Source: Acd1 sp049973945
GTDB lineage: Archaea > Thermoproteota > Thermoprotei_A > Sulfolobales > Sulfolobaceae
Length of the DNA: 64,000 nt
Assembly: GCA_049973945.1 (NCBI GenBank)
Contig: JBMFJH010000004.1
Coordinates: 34,804 to 98,803, forward strand
Reading direction: 5' to 3'
Shown here in pieces: positions 15,151-23,762 of this stretch (its first letter is position 1; every line of letters starts with the position of its first letter). The position numbers and the translations under genes were made by a program. A model generated the notes under the pieces. The model made no database searches, was not told the origin of the DNA, and saw only the letters and a program-made list of their open reading frames with translations.

Positions 15151-16855
15151 CGTCGGCTTTTGTCACTATCACGTAGCTGGAGAGCTGAGCCACGTACTCT
15201 ACGACTTTCTTGAACCTGTTCTCGTCATAAGCCATAACGCTCTCGTCCAGGATCACTATAGGCGGGGCGAAGAACGTCTTGATGGCTGACGCTATGAGGG
15301 CAAGCGCGAGCGAGGTCTTCTCGGACGTCGAGAGCCTCCTTACGCCCAGCTCGGCATCACCCTTGTAAACCTTCAGCTTTATCCTCGAATTGTCGAGAAC
15401 TACCTTCGCTGTGAAGTCGAACTCCAACTTCCTGATCAGCTTGGACAGCTCCTCATTGAACGTGGTCACCGCCGTCGTTATGCGCCTCGTCAGCTCCTGA
15501 TCGAGGTTGTTCAACTCCTCCTTGATTTCCTTCAACCTCTCGTTCTTGCGCTGTATTTCCTCGAGGATCGTCGTCTCTGGCGGGTACTCCTGGAGCTCGT
15601 ACTCTAGCCTCTTCCTCTCCTCCTCTAACTCGTTCAACCTCGACTCGATCGCGGACTCGCTCAGCTTCTCCGTGTTCGGAACTTCCTTCCTCAGCTTCTC
15701 CTCGTTGGTTCTTATCTGGGTCTCCAGGTCTCTGATCTGGTAGTCCAGGTCTGTCAACTCTTTCTGCAACTTGTTGATTTCGTTGATTATGCTAGTTCTC
15801 CGCTCAACTTTCTTTTGGCTGTCCCTGAGTAGCATCTCTAGCTCTTTTTTCTTGGCTATCAGTTCGGCCTCACGCTCAGCCAATGTTTTCATCGAGTCGC
15901 TGTACTTCCTGATCTCCGCGATTATCGTCTCTATTCTATGACGCCAGAAGTCCGCGTCGACCTTCGACCCGCAGAGCGGACAATGGTCGCTGTGGGCCCT
16001 CTCCGCCTCCCTGGCTTCGTCGCTCAGCATTTGCAGGCTCTTCAATTTGCCCTCCAATTCCCCTTTCTTGGACGAGATCTCCTTGAGTTCTGCGTCTATC
16101 TTCTCTAACTTGCTAGTTATCGCCCCTATTCCCTGGCTGCTAAGTTCGGCGTTTATTCTGTCCAGTTCCTCCTTCAGTTTCCTCAACTTCTCCTCGAGCT
16201 GAGCTTTCATGGCCTTCTTGACTTCGAGCCTCGACCTCAGAGCTTCAGCCCTGTTCCTCTTGCTGACTTCAATGGTTTCGAGGACTTTCCTGGAAATGTC
16301 AGACTTGTTCTGCCTGAGCTCGTCGATCTCAGAGTAAATTTTTTCCAACCTGTTCTTGATGTCCTTTACCCTCGCGTAAGTCGACTTTAACACTTCTATG
16401 TCCTGAACGGTCGCGGCTTGTTCCTTGATCAACTCGTCTTTTCTGGCCTTGAGTTTAGCAATTTCTGCGACCTCCAGGACGAACCACGTTATGTCCTCTT
16501 CGCCAGACAGGATCTTGTTAACTAGGGGGTTCTCTGGGGAGAAGTAAGCGAGAAGGGGCACCCTCGGGTCGTCTAAAATGAGCTTACTCTCCTCAACTAC
16601 CTTTCCAGTCCTCGGTTTTACAGAAATTTTACGATAGTATTTTTTACCGCTTAGATCCGCGACGATATAGCTCTTGTCGGCGTTCACGTTGATGAGGTCT
16701 TCGCCCTTAATCGAGGACGTCATTAAGGAGAGTAGACCTTTCGCTAAGGACGTCTTGCCCCACGCGTTAGGGGCCCTGAAGACGTTGACGCCCTTCACGA
16801 ACTCGTACTCGACGGGGTCGATGATGCCCCCTATCCCTTGTATCTTTACTTGCAT
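15101..16855 (-). CDS. Archaea-specific SMC-related ATPase with zinc-hook motif
   Basis: From ATG 16855 the protein is 584 residues: an N-terminal ATPase half, a long coiled coil, a CPLCGSK hook near residue 293, a returning coiled coil, and a C-terminal ATPase half. The Walker A loop is degenerate (APNAWGKTS, residues 28-36), the ABC signature is LSTSEK rather than LSGGE, and Walker B reads IVILDES. This pattern fits the archaea-specific SMC-related proteins, the broad group that includes Sulfolobus coalescin-like chromosome organisers; identity with coalescin is not shown. The frame is open upstream to 16969, but ATG 16855 has TTTTAAAA 28 bases upstream. Confidence 0.82.
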   Translation of the reverse strand: MQVKIQGIGGIIDPVEYEFVKGVNVFRAPNAWGKTSLAKGLLSLMTSSIKGEDLINVNADKSYIVADLSGKKYYRKISVKPRTGKVVEESKLILDDPRVPLLAYFSPENPLVNKILSGEEDITWFVLEVAEIAKLKARKDELIKEQAATVQDIEVLKSTYARVKDIKNRLEKIYSEIDELRQNKSDISRKVLETIEVSKRNRAEALRSRLEVKKAMKAQLEEKLRKLKEELDRINAELSSQGIGAITSKLEKIDAELKEISSKKGELEGKLKSLQMLSDEAREAERAHSDHCPLCGSKVDADFWRHRIETIIAEIRKYSDSMKTLAEREAELIAKKKELEMLLRDSQKKVERRTSIINEINKLQKELTDLDYQIRDLETQIRTNEEKLRKEVPNTEKLSESAIESRLNELEEERKRLEYELQEYPPETTILEEIQRKNERLKEIKEELNNLDQELTRRITTAVTTFNEELSKLIRKLEFDFTAKVVLDNSRIKLKVYKGDAELGVRRLSTSEKTSLALALIASAIKTFFAPPIVILDESVMAYDENRFKKVVEYVAQLSSYVIVTKADVNLALESQMVSTAQQA

Positions 16856-16879
16856 TTGAGCCAAATTAGAATTCGTACC

Positions 16880-16887
16880 TTTTAAAA
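16880..16887. promoter_or_regulatory. Shared palindromic TATA element (TTTTAAAA) between divergent genes
   Basis: The palindrome TTTTAAAA is centred about 28 bases from the ATG of the SMC-related gene (16855, minus) and about 33 bases from the ATG of the nucleoside hydrolase gene (16917, plus). It is the only good TATA candidate in the 61-base divergent gap. Confidence 0.6.
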
Positions 16888-16916
16888 ACATTCGAAGCCT
16901 AACAGATTCCGCTGGT

Positions 16917-17834
16917 ATGAGGAAGGTCATCTTCGACTCCGATACAGCCAGCGACGACACGATTGCCATGCTTTACGCGTTAGACCACTTCGAGGTCTTA
17001 GGAGTCACGATAGTCGCGGGGAACGTCAAGTACGAAAACCAGGTCACGAACGCGTTGTACACGCTGGAAAACTTCGCTCCTGACGTTCCAGTTTACTTGG
17101 GCGCTAGGAGGCCTTTACTCGGCAAATGGAGAACGGTTGAGGAGGTTCACGGCCCCACTGGGTTAGGCAAGCTGACCGACATTAAACCATCGAAAAGACC
17201 TGAGAGAGAAAACGCCGTCGACACCATTGTTAGATTAGCCAACGAATATCCAGGCGAGCTAGAGATCCTCGCCGTGAGTCCCCTCACGAACCTCGCCCTC
17301 GCGTACCTCAAGGACGAGAGCCTACCGCGGAAAGTGACCCACGTATGGATCATGGGGGGAGCCTTCACTAGGGGTAATACAACTCCGTTAGGGGAGTTCA
17401 ACTTCTGGGTGGATCCCGAAGCCGCAAAGATAGTGTTGAACGCCGGCTTCAACGTCACGATAGTCCCTTGGGAGGTCACCGAGGAGACGGCGTACGTCGA
17501 CGACGAGCTCTGGAGCAGAATAGAGTCTCTGGGGACTAAGAGGGCCAAGTTCTTCGTTGAAGCCAACTCCACGCTTAGGGAATACTCTAAGTCGACTGGA
17601 GCTTCGGGTAGCATCCATCCCGATACTTTGACGGTGATGGTTGCGAACGACCGTTCAATCGCTACTAAGACGGGGGAGTATTACGTAGACGTAGAGATCT
17701 GCGGGGACTCAAGGGGTGCGATGATGATAGACTGGTACAAGCTCACGGGGAGGAAGGTTAACGCCGAGGTGGTGCTTAAGGCAGACAGGCCTAAGTTCAT
17801 CAAAGAGTTAATGGGCCTGTTGTCCAGGTACTGA
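16917..17834 (+). CDS. Nucleoside hydrolase (inosine-uridine preferring type)
   Basis: Predicted 305 residues. The calcium-binding N-terminal cluster reads IFDSDTASDDTIAMLYAL, followed by LGVTIVAGN, VHGPTGLG, LAVSPLTNLALA and WIMGGAFTRGNTTPLGEFNFWVDPEAA, all conserved in the IunH family that cleaves the N-glycosidic bond of nucleosides. Substrate range is not predictable. The end overlaps the convergent Fur-like gene by 27 bases. Confidence 0.92.
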   Translation: MRKVIFDSDTASDDTIAMLYALDHFEVLGVTIVAGNVKYENQVTNALYTLENFAPDVPVYLGARRPLLGKWRTVEEVHGPTGLGKLTDIKPSKRPERENAVDTIVRLANEYPGELEILAVSPLTNLALAYLKDESLPRKVTHVWIMGGAFTRGNTTPLGEFNFWVDPEAAKIVLNAGFNVTIVPWEVTEETAYVDDELWSRIESLGTKRAKFFVEANSTLREYSKSTGASGSIHPDTLTVMVANDRSIATKTGEYYVDVEICGDSRGAMMIDWYKLTGRKVNAEVVLKADRPKFIKELMGLLSRY

Positions 17835-18251
17835 GCTTTCCTTCAACTTACCGCACTCGGCTATCGCCACCAAACTCACGTTTTTGACGTTGAACCCTTT
17901 GGAGGTCAACGCGTTTATAATAGGCTCTACGTTCACGTCAAAGTCAATGATCTTCCTCTCCGGATCGTCCACGCAAATCACGTTTACGTGGGGTTCAAGC
18001 CTGGCCTCGTACCACGTAACTCCCATGAACTCGAAGCTCCTCACTAGCCCGCTCCTTTCGAGGACTTCGAGCGTGTTGTACACCGTAGATAGTGAAATGC
18101 TGGGTTCCTTCTTCTTGACTTCACCATAGATCTGTTCTCCTGTGTAGTGGCCTCCGTTCAGTAGCACCTTCAGCACGGCTATCCTCTGGGGAGTCGCCTT
18201 CAAGTCGTGCTTGCGCAGGATCTCCGCTATCCTCTCCTCTTCCATCTGCAT
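17808..18251 (-). CDS. Fur/PerR-family transcriptional regulator, metal site reduced
   Basis: Predicted 147 residues with a winged-helix DNA-binding half (LKATPQRIAVLKVL, SLSTVYNTLEVLERSGLVRSF) and a short dimerisation half. The usual HxHxxCxxC zinc site is reduced to EPHVNVICVDD and a late AIAECGK, so the sensing chemistry may differ from classical Fur. ATTAAATAG around 18275-18283 gives a leaderless start at ATG 18251. The target genes cannot be inferred. Confidence 0.88.
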   Translation of the reverse strand: MQMEEERIAEILRKHDLKATPQRIAVLKVLLNGGHYTGEQIYGEVKKKEPSISLSTVYNTLEVLERSGLVRSFEFMGVTWYEARLEPHVNVICVDDPERKIIDFDVNVEPIINALTSKGFNVKNVSLVAIAECGKLKESSVPGQQAH

Positions 18252-18341
18252 GTGCGTAGTTAGGAGTTATTACTATTTAATAGTTAGTTCCTTAATCTAG
18301 GAGACCCTTAAAATAGAGGTTGTAGCCTTAAGTAATACTTA

Positions 18342-18635
18342 ATGAAAGTGGTAGTCGATTTAGCGGTAGAACCCATAGGCACTGGATCCACGAGCATCTC
18401 GGAGTACGTTAGGACTGCCATAGAGGTGCTGAAACGAAACGGACTCAAGGTCTATCCTTCGCCGTCCATGACGTCCTTCGAGTTGGACGACCTGACTAAG
18501 CTGGGTTACATACTGAAACAGGTTAACGACGAGCTCGAAAAGAAGGGAGTGAAAAGGATTGTAATGATACTAAAAATTGACGACAGGAGGGACAAGGAGA
18601 CCTCGATCGAGCACAAGTTACAAGCGGTAAGCTGA
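18342..18635 (+). CDS. MTH1187/YkoF-family (DUF77) thiamine-binding-like protein
   Basis: Predicted 97 residues with the compact ferredoxin-like pattern VVVDLAVEPIGTGSTSISEYV, LKVYPSPSMTSFELDD and GVKRIVMILKIDDRRDKE of the MTH1187 family. Members bind thiamine or related small molecules; a biological role is not well settled. CTTAAGTAATAC just before the ATG may be promoter sequence. Confidence 0.85.
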   Translation: MKVVVDLAVEPIGTGSTSISEYVRTAIEVLKRNGLKVYPSPSMTSFELDDLTKLGYILKQVNDELEKKGVKRIVMILKIDDRRDKETSIEHKLQAVS

Positions 18636-18645
18636 ACCTTGAGCC

Positions 18646-19455
18646 TTAGAAAAGCGAAGTGTACATCTTTATTTCCATGAGGTACTTCTTCGTACTTTCG
18701 TCGGTCAGAGCCCTCACTATGTCGGAGGACGTCACTATGCCGACTGGCTTCCCGTTCTCGAGCACTACCGCCGACCTAGGAACCCTCTTCGAGATCATCT
18801 TGGCCACCGAATTGAGGTCTTCAGAAGGACTCGCGAAGTTCACGGACGGGTTCATCAACTCCTTCACCGGGATGTCAGAGCAATTCGTTTTAGTTATGAA
18901 AGGCAGGCCGAACAGAATGTCGTTAGTAGAGAGCAACCCTACGACTTTCCCGCTTTCGGAGGTCACGATTAGCCTCGCGATGTTCTTGGAACGCATCAGG
19001 TTCAACGCTTCCCCTATGGGTGCCCTCTCGTCAATCGTGATGGGCGGCTTAGACATTATATCGCTCACCTTGTGGACTCCCTTGACCAGGCTAGCGTAGT
19101 AGGATACCAGGTCTTTCTTCAGCACCATCCCTACGACGTTGCCCTCTTCTGAAGTAACCACTATCATCGGTTCCCCGCGCTCCACCAACAAACGGGCCGC
19201 CTCCAGCGGATCGACGCCGTTCTCTAGCTTGATGAAGTCCGTCTTCATGAGTTCCGAGACGAAGACGTCGGACAGGCTCCTGCCTCTCAGCGAGTCGAGC
19301 TTCTGCAAAATGTCCTTCTGGGTTATGATCCCCAGCGGGTTGTCGAACTCATCGGCTACAACAGCTTTGGGAACGTACTGGTACTCCATGAGCTTGATGA
19401 CGTGAAGGAGGTCGTCGTGAGGCCTGACAGTTATCGGTGCGCTGATCACCGTCAT
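18646..19455 (-). CDS. Four-CBS-domain protein
   Basis: Predicted 269 residues made almost entirely of four CBS motifs arranged as two Bateman pairs; repeated pieces are VVADEFDNPLGIITQKDIL, VVTSEEGNVVGMVLKKDLV, IVTSESGKVVGLLSTNDIL and VVLENGKPVGIVTSSDIV. No catalytic domain is attached. Likely an adenine-nucleotide-responsive regulatory protein; partner unknown. Confidence 0.9.
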   Translation of the reverse strand: MTVISAPITVRPHDDLLHVIKLMEYQYVPKAVVADEFDNPLGIITQKDILQKLDSLRGRSLSDVFVSELMKTDFIKLENGVDPLEAARLLVERGEPMIVVTSEEGNVVGMVLKKDLVSYYASLVKGVHKVSDIMSKPPITIDERAPIGEALNLMRSKNIARLIVTSESGKVVGLLSTNDILFGLPFITKTNCSDIPVKELMNPSVNFASPSEDLNSVAKMISKRVPRSAVVLENGKPVGIVTSSDIVRALTDESTKKYLMEIKMYTSLF

Positions 19456-19502
19456 GAGAGAGTCGTCCTGATATAGTCCTCGGCTCTAAATAAGTTTCCG
19501 AA

Positions 19503-20171
19503 ATGAGGGACTACGTCGAGGATCTCCTCGGGATCTTCTCCGATCCGGAGAAGTACAAAGAGTGGTACGAAAGGCATGCTATGATTTATGAGGACGAGAA
19601 GGCCCTAGTAAGGTCCTTTTACCCTAAGGACTGTTTGGACCTCGGTTCCGGCCCAGCGATTTTCCACGAGGTGATGGGCGGTGAGACCGTTTCTATCGAC
19701 GTTTCTGAGCCGATGTTGAAGAGCTTCCAGGGAGACAGGGTTCTCGGCGACGTCAGGGCTTTGCCGTTCAGGGATCGGTCGTTCAAGTGTACCTTCTCTG
19801 CCGTGACTGTCTGCTTCGTAGACGACCTGGAGTCGTTCTTCAGAGAGATGAACAGGGTGACGAGGGAGAGGGCGATAGTCTGCTTTATTCCCCTAGATTC
19901 CGACTGGGGATCGTTCTACGCTGAACTAGGGAAGAGGGGTCACCGATATTACAGCAGGGCAATCTTCAGGCCCAAGGCCGAAATACTAGAGGTCTTCTCG
20001 AAGTATTTCGAAATAAGAGAAGTCAGAAGCACCCTGTCCTTCGGTCCTCTCGAAGAGGCGAGGCAAGAAAGCCCAACTGAGGGCACAGTAGGGTCCTTCA
20101 TCTGCGTTTCCGGTCCCCCTATCATCGAACCCGCTGCGAGGCTCTCTGGGGGCGATCTGCCGGACCGGTGA
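19503..20171 (+). CDS. Class I SAM-dependent methyltransferase, unknown substrate
   Basis: Predicted 222 residues. The SAM loop CLDLGSGPAIFHEV, acidic motif VSIDVSEPMLKSF, and the VLGDVRALPFRDRSFKCTFS segment are those of UbiE/methyltransferase-11 type enzymes. Substrate is not predictable. It stands alone between a divergent CBS gene and the convergent nurA gene. Confidence 0.88.
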   Translation: MRDYVEDLLGIFSDPEKYKEWYERHAMIYEDEKALVRSFYPKDCLDLGSGPAIFHEVMGGETVSIDVSEPMLKSFQGDRVLGDVRALPFRDRSFKCTFSAVTVCFVDDLESFFREMNRVTRERAIVCFIPLDSDWGSFYAELGKRGHRYYSRAIFRPKAEILEVFSKYFEIREVRSTLSFGPLEEARQESPTEGTVGSFICVSGPPIIEPAARLSGGDLPDR

Positions 20172-20195
20172 AGTAGTAGGATTTCTACCTATAAA

Positions 20196-21149
20196 TCATT
20201 TGAACGATCGAGGTATCCACTCCGTCTTTCTCCTGGGGAGAACGCTGAGGGTCGTCATCAGTTTCTTCCTGTCAGACTTAGAGAACCTCGCGAGCTTGTG
20301 TGCCTGCAATAACTGAACGGGGTAGCCAGCGACTTCTACCGCTCTCAGTACAGCGATGAAGCCTCTAAGCGCGCTCTCGTCTCCAGAAAAGTCTATCCTC
20401 AATACGTGGGCTCCCTTCCTTAACCTTACGAAGCTGTAGTACATCGGCGAAGGTAGGAACTTGAGCTCGATCTTCCTGGGCTTAGTGTAACCGCACTCCT
20501 CCGTCACGATCTCCAGGATGGTCTGGTCGGGGTAGCCGGAGTTGAAAATCTCTGTCGACTTGCTCTTCTTGCTTACCCACAACACTTTTTCCCTCCTAGC
20601 CAGGAGCTCGATAAGGGACTTCCTGTGCTCCGATAGGGCGATCTCGTACGTCTCCCGTTCGTCCTTCCCTTTGAGGGCCTCTAAACCGTTCAAGTCCAAC
20701 GCGTCCAGCGTTTGGAGCGCGCCCTGAGACCTCTCAGATTTCTTCTTGACGCTCCCGTCCATGAGGACTAAGTCCGTCTTCTCGAGCGAACGCAGGGCGA
20801 GCTTTAACTCCAGGATTTCCATGAAGAGCGACACCATTTCCCGCGCGTCGTTCCCCGGAGAAAGGAAACCGACCTCCGCCATAGAATCACTCAGGTTCCA
20901 GTCGATACCTCTTCCCGACACAGCCGCTGCGTCGACAGCGAACACCGCTCCAGCCCTGGTCTCGGTGAGCCACATCCCGCCGTCTACGGCAGTGACGCTC
21001 AACCTGGGATCGGGGTCTGGACAGAAGTTGACCCACTCCTTGCTCGAGACCTCCTCGAACTTCTTGGCCCAATCGGTCTGAGTTAGAGCGACCTTCCTCA
21101 CTAGGTCTTGCTTTCTTTCCACGAGGAGCCTGTAGACGTCGTTAATCAT
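20196..21149 (-). CDS. nurA: DNA end-processing nuclease NurA
   Basis: Predicted 317 residues. The RNase H-like active site shows acidic residues in SVTAVDGGMW and VLMDGSV, as in NurA. NurA forms a ring-shaped complex with the HerA translocase and resects double-strand breaks together with Mre11-Rad50. Its ATG overlaps the end of rad50 by eight bases, making it the last gene of the herA-mre11-rad50-nurA operon. Confidence 0.93.
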   Translation of the reverse strand: MINDVYRLLVERKQDLVRKVALTQTDWAKKFEEVSSKEWVNFCPDPDPRLSVTAVDGGMWLTETRAGAVFAVDAAAVSGRGIDWNLSDSMAEVGFLSPGNDAREMVSLFMEILELKLALRSLEKTDLVLMDGSVKKKSERSQGALQTLDALDLNGLEALKGKDERETYEIALSEHRKSLIELLARREKVLWVSKKSKSTEIFNSGYPDQTILEIVTEECGYTKPRKIELKFLPSPMYYSFVRLRKGAHVLRIDFSGDESALRGFIAVLRAVEVAGYPVQLLQAHKLARFSKSDRKKLMTTLSVLPRRKTEWIPRSFK

Positions 21150-23760
21150 TGGCCTCCACCTTAACTCTGCTTTTCCCTCCTTCGTTAACCACGCTAATTA
21201 CCTGATCCCCTACGTCCTTCAGCTCGCTGTCGTGAGTTACCAGAATGATCTGGGGTACTATCTGCGTAGCCCTCCTTATCACTTCCAGCAACTCTTTCCT
21301 CCTGTACTCGTCCAGGAACACCGTTGGCTCGTCAAGCACGACGAAGCCTACGTTCGAGCTCTTCACCCTGGCGAAGGCCAACCTCAAGGCGAGGGCTATT
21401 GCCACTCTCTCCCCTCCGCTCATCGCGTTAACGGGCACCTTCTCCCCTCCAGGCAAGTAGCCGTAGATCGTCATCTTGCCCTTCTTCGAACTGCTCTTCT
21501 TGCCGTCAGCTTCCTCCTGAACGATTTCCATAGTAGTATACTTCAGGTCGAACGAGTTCACGATCTCGTTCAACGTTCTCTCGAGGATCTTCCTTGCGGA
21601 GTCGAACAAGAAGGCCTGCAACCTGCCTTCTGACAGGACGTCCCTCAACTTCTTCAACTTGGCGTGAGCTTTAGCTAGCCTGTCGTACTCTTCCGCGTTC
21701 TTTTTAATTTCGTTCACCCTCCGCACTTTTTCCTGCCTCTCCTGTTCGAGTCTGGCGATTTCCTCTTCCAGGGCCTTCAGCTGTCCTTCAATCTTCCCCA
21801 TATGTGCCCTCTTAGTTTCGAGCTCCTTACGAACCTGGACGTACTCCGATTCGTCAAAGGCCAGGCCGCTCAGCTCGCGGGAGACCTCTTCTTGCTCCTT
21901 GGTCTTTTGAGCCAGGGCTTCCTCCTTCTCCCTAAGCCTTTCCTTCAGTTCGAGTAGTTCTAGCGCCCTCTGCTTCAGCCTCCTCAACTCCTCGAGCCTC
22001 TGAGTTCCCTTGCGCTCGTCGAAGTCCTTCAAGTGTTGCAGGCTGTCCGCTTCCTCCTTTATTTCGCTCAGCCTCCTCTCGAGCTCTGCTATCTGTTTAC
22101 CCTTAGCTTCCACGACGGAGTCATCGACGTTAGAGAACGCTAGGTATTCCCTGTAGTCTCCCTCTAGGCTTTCCAGCTCGGACTTCATGGAGTCGTATTC
22201 CTTCGCGAATGAGGCCAGCTCGTTCACCTTTTCCTGTAGGTTACTCACTTCGTCGTTAAGTCTGTTCAGCCTGTTCTTCTCTATAAGGTATCTTTGAAGC
22301 TCGGCCTGTGCCCTCGTTTTCGCGCTCTCTAGCTCGTCGATCTCTTTCTCCAGCTCCTTGAGCCTTAGGGTGACCCTGCTCAGTTCCGCCTGCCTCGCCT
22401 TTACTTCGCTGTTCAACTGCTCCAATACCTCACGCTTGTGTTCCTCCGTAAGGGGCGATCTGCAGACGGGGCACAGCCCTTGGGCTTTGCTTATTTCCTC
22501 CAAATGAGCCTTGGCTTCCTCGATCCCCGCCTTCAGCTTGCCGACCCTTTCGGTGAGCTCGTTCCTTTCCCTCTTCAAGGCGGAAAGTTTCCTCTCTATT
22601 TCCTCAATGTTTGGCCTCACTAGGCCCTCGACTTTCGCTCTTTGTTCCTCGAGCTCCCTCAGCTTGTTATCGAGTAAAGCTTTTGCCTTCTCGAACTCCT
22701 TGCGTTGGGGTTCCAGCTTGTTTAACGTTTCCTTCAGCTTAACGTAGTTCTCGTATTTCGGCCTCAGCTCCTGTTTCCGTTTAAGTCCTTCCGACAGTTT
22801 AGCGTACTCCTCGCGAAGCGCGCTAAGGGTCGACGAAACTCTAGACATTTCTTTTGTTAATTCGTCATACCTCCTCTTGCCCTGGACTTTCGCGTTGAGG
22901 TCCTCGATCTCCCTATCGATTTCATTAACGTCTGGTACTTCCGCTAGCTTCTGCCTGTTCGCGTTGATGAACTTACGAAGTTCGGCTATTTCCCTCTCAA
23001 GGTCCTTTTTCCTCTGCGAGAGCCTGAGGAACTCGTTCCTCTTCGCCTCAAGGTCTTCTAACCTCTTCTCTAACGACTGAACCGCCAGTGAGACCGACTT
23101 TAGGCTCTCCTGAAGAGATTGGTGCTCCGCTCTCTTCCTGCTCAAGAGGTCGTCCAAGCGCTTGAGTTCCGTCTCGAGCTCGGCGAGGAGCCTCATGTCC
23201 GCCTCGATCTTCCTCAGTTTCTCGTCTATCTCGTCCATAACGGCCTTAATTGGGCCGTCCGACGACCTCAGCTTCTCGATCTTCTCCACGTTAATTGCCT
23301 TCCTGAAGACCTCGTGAAGGTCGTCCAACACGCTCTCTACGTCTCCCTGAGAGACGAAGAGCGTCATTTGTAGCGTGTCCTTGTCTATGCCAAGGAGGTT
23401 CCTCACCTGGTTCGTGACCTCCTTAGCGCTCCTGGCCTTCGGAGTTCCTGAAATCAAGAAGAGGTCAGTTATGGACGCATTCGAGCCCAAGGATCTGACA
23501 ACTTCTATGTCGTTCTTTCCGTCTTGAAGTCTCAGCGTTATTCTCGCGTTTTTCTTCCCCTTTTGTATCAGGTCGTCTTGGTTTACGTTCCTGCTGGTCT
23601 CCCTGTACAGGGCAAACAATATCCCGTCTAGGATCGAGCTCTTCCCCGCGCCGTTCGGGCCCACTACAACTACGGTTTGGCCTGAGAAGTCGATCAGAGT
23701 CCTCTCGTGGCTAAGGAAATCGACTAACTCTATCTGTTTCAGCGTTATCGTGCCGGGCAA
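21142..23760 (-). CDS. rad50: DNA double-strand break repair ATPase Rad50
   Basis: Predicted 872 residues: Walker A GPNGAGKSS (34-42), long coiled coils, the zinc hook CPVC near residue 430, signature motif AMSGGERVAIALAL near 780, and Walker B VGFVVLDEPTVFLDE near 810. All catalytic motifs are canonical, unlike the SMC-related paralogue at 15.1-16.9 kb. Works with Mre11 as an ATP-gated DNA-end tether and resection complex. The start follows the mre11 stop after two bases. Confidence 0.97.
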   Translation of the reverse strand: MPGTITLKQIELVDFLSHERTLIDFSGQTVVVVGPNGAGKSSILDGILFALYRETSRNVNQDDLIQKGKKNARITLRLQDGKNDIEVVRSLGSNASITDLFLISGTPKARSAKEVTNQVRNLLGIDKDTLQMTLFVSQGDVESVLDDLHEVFRKAINVEKIEKLRSSDGPIKAVMDEIDEKLRKIEADMRLLAELETELKRLDDLLSRKRAEHQSLQESLKSVSLAVQSLEKRLEDLEAKRNEFLRLSQRKKDLEREIAELRKFINANRQKLAEVPDVNEIDREIEDLNAKVQGKRRYDELTKEMSRVSSTLSALREEYAKLSEGLKRKQELRPKYENYVKLKETLNKLEPQRKEFEKAKALLDNKLRELEEQRAKVEGLVRPNIEEIERKLSALKRERNELTERVGKLKAGIEEAKAHLEEISKAQGLCPVCRSPLTEEHKREVLEQLNSEVKARQAELSRVTLRLKELEKEIDELESAKTRAQAELQRYLIEKNRLNRLNDEVSNLQEKVNELASFAKEYDSMKSELESLEGDYREYLAFSNVDDSVVEAKGKQIAELERRLSEIKEEADSLQHLKDFDERKGTQRLEELRRLKQRALELLELKERLREKEEALAQKTKEQEEVSRELSGLAFDESEYVQVRKELETKRAHMGKIEGQLKALEEEIARLEQERQEKVRRVNEIKKNAEEYDRLAKAHAKLKKLRDVLSEGRLQAFLFDSARKILERTLNEIVNSFDLKYTTMEIVQEEADGKKSSSKKGKMTIYGYLPGGEKVPVNAMSGGERVAIALALRLAFARVKSSNVGFVVLDEPTVFLDEYRRKELLEVIRRATQIVPQIILVTHDSELKDVGDQVISVVNEGGKSRVKVEAND

Positions 23761-23762
23761 TT

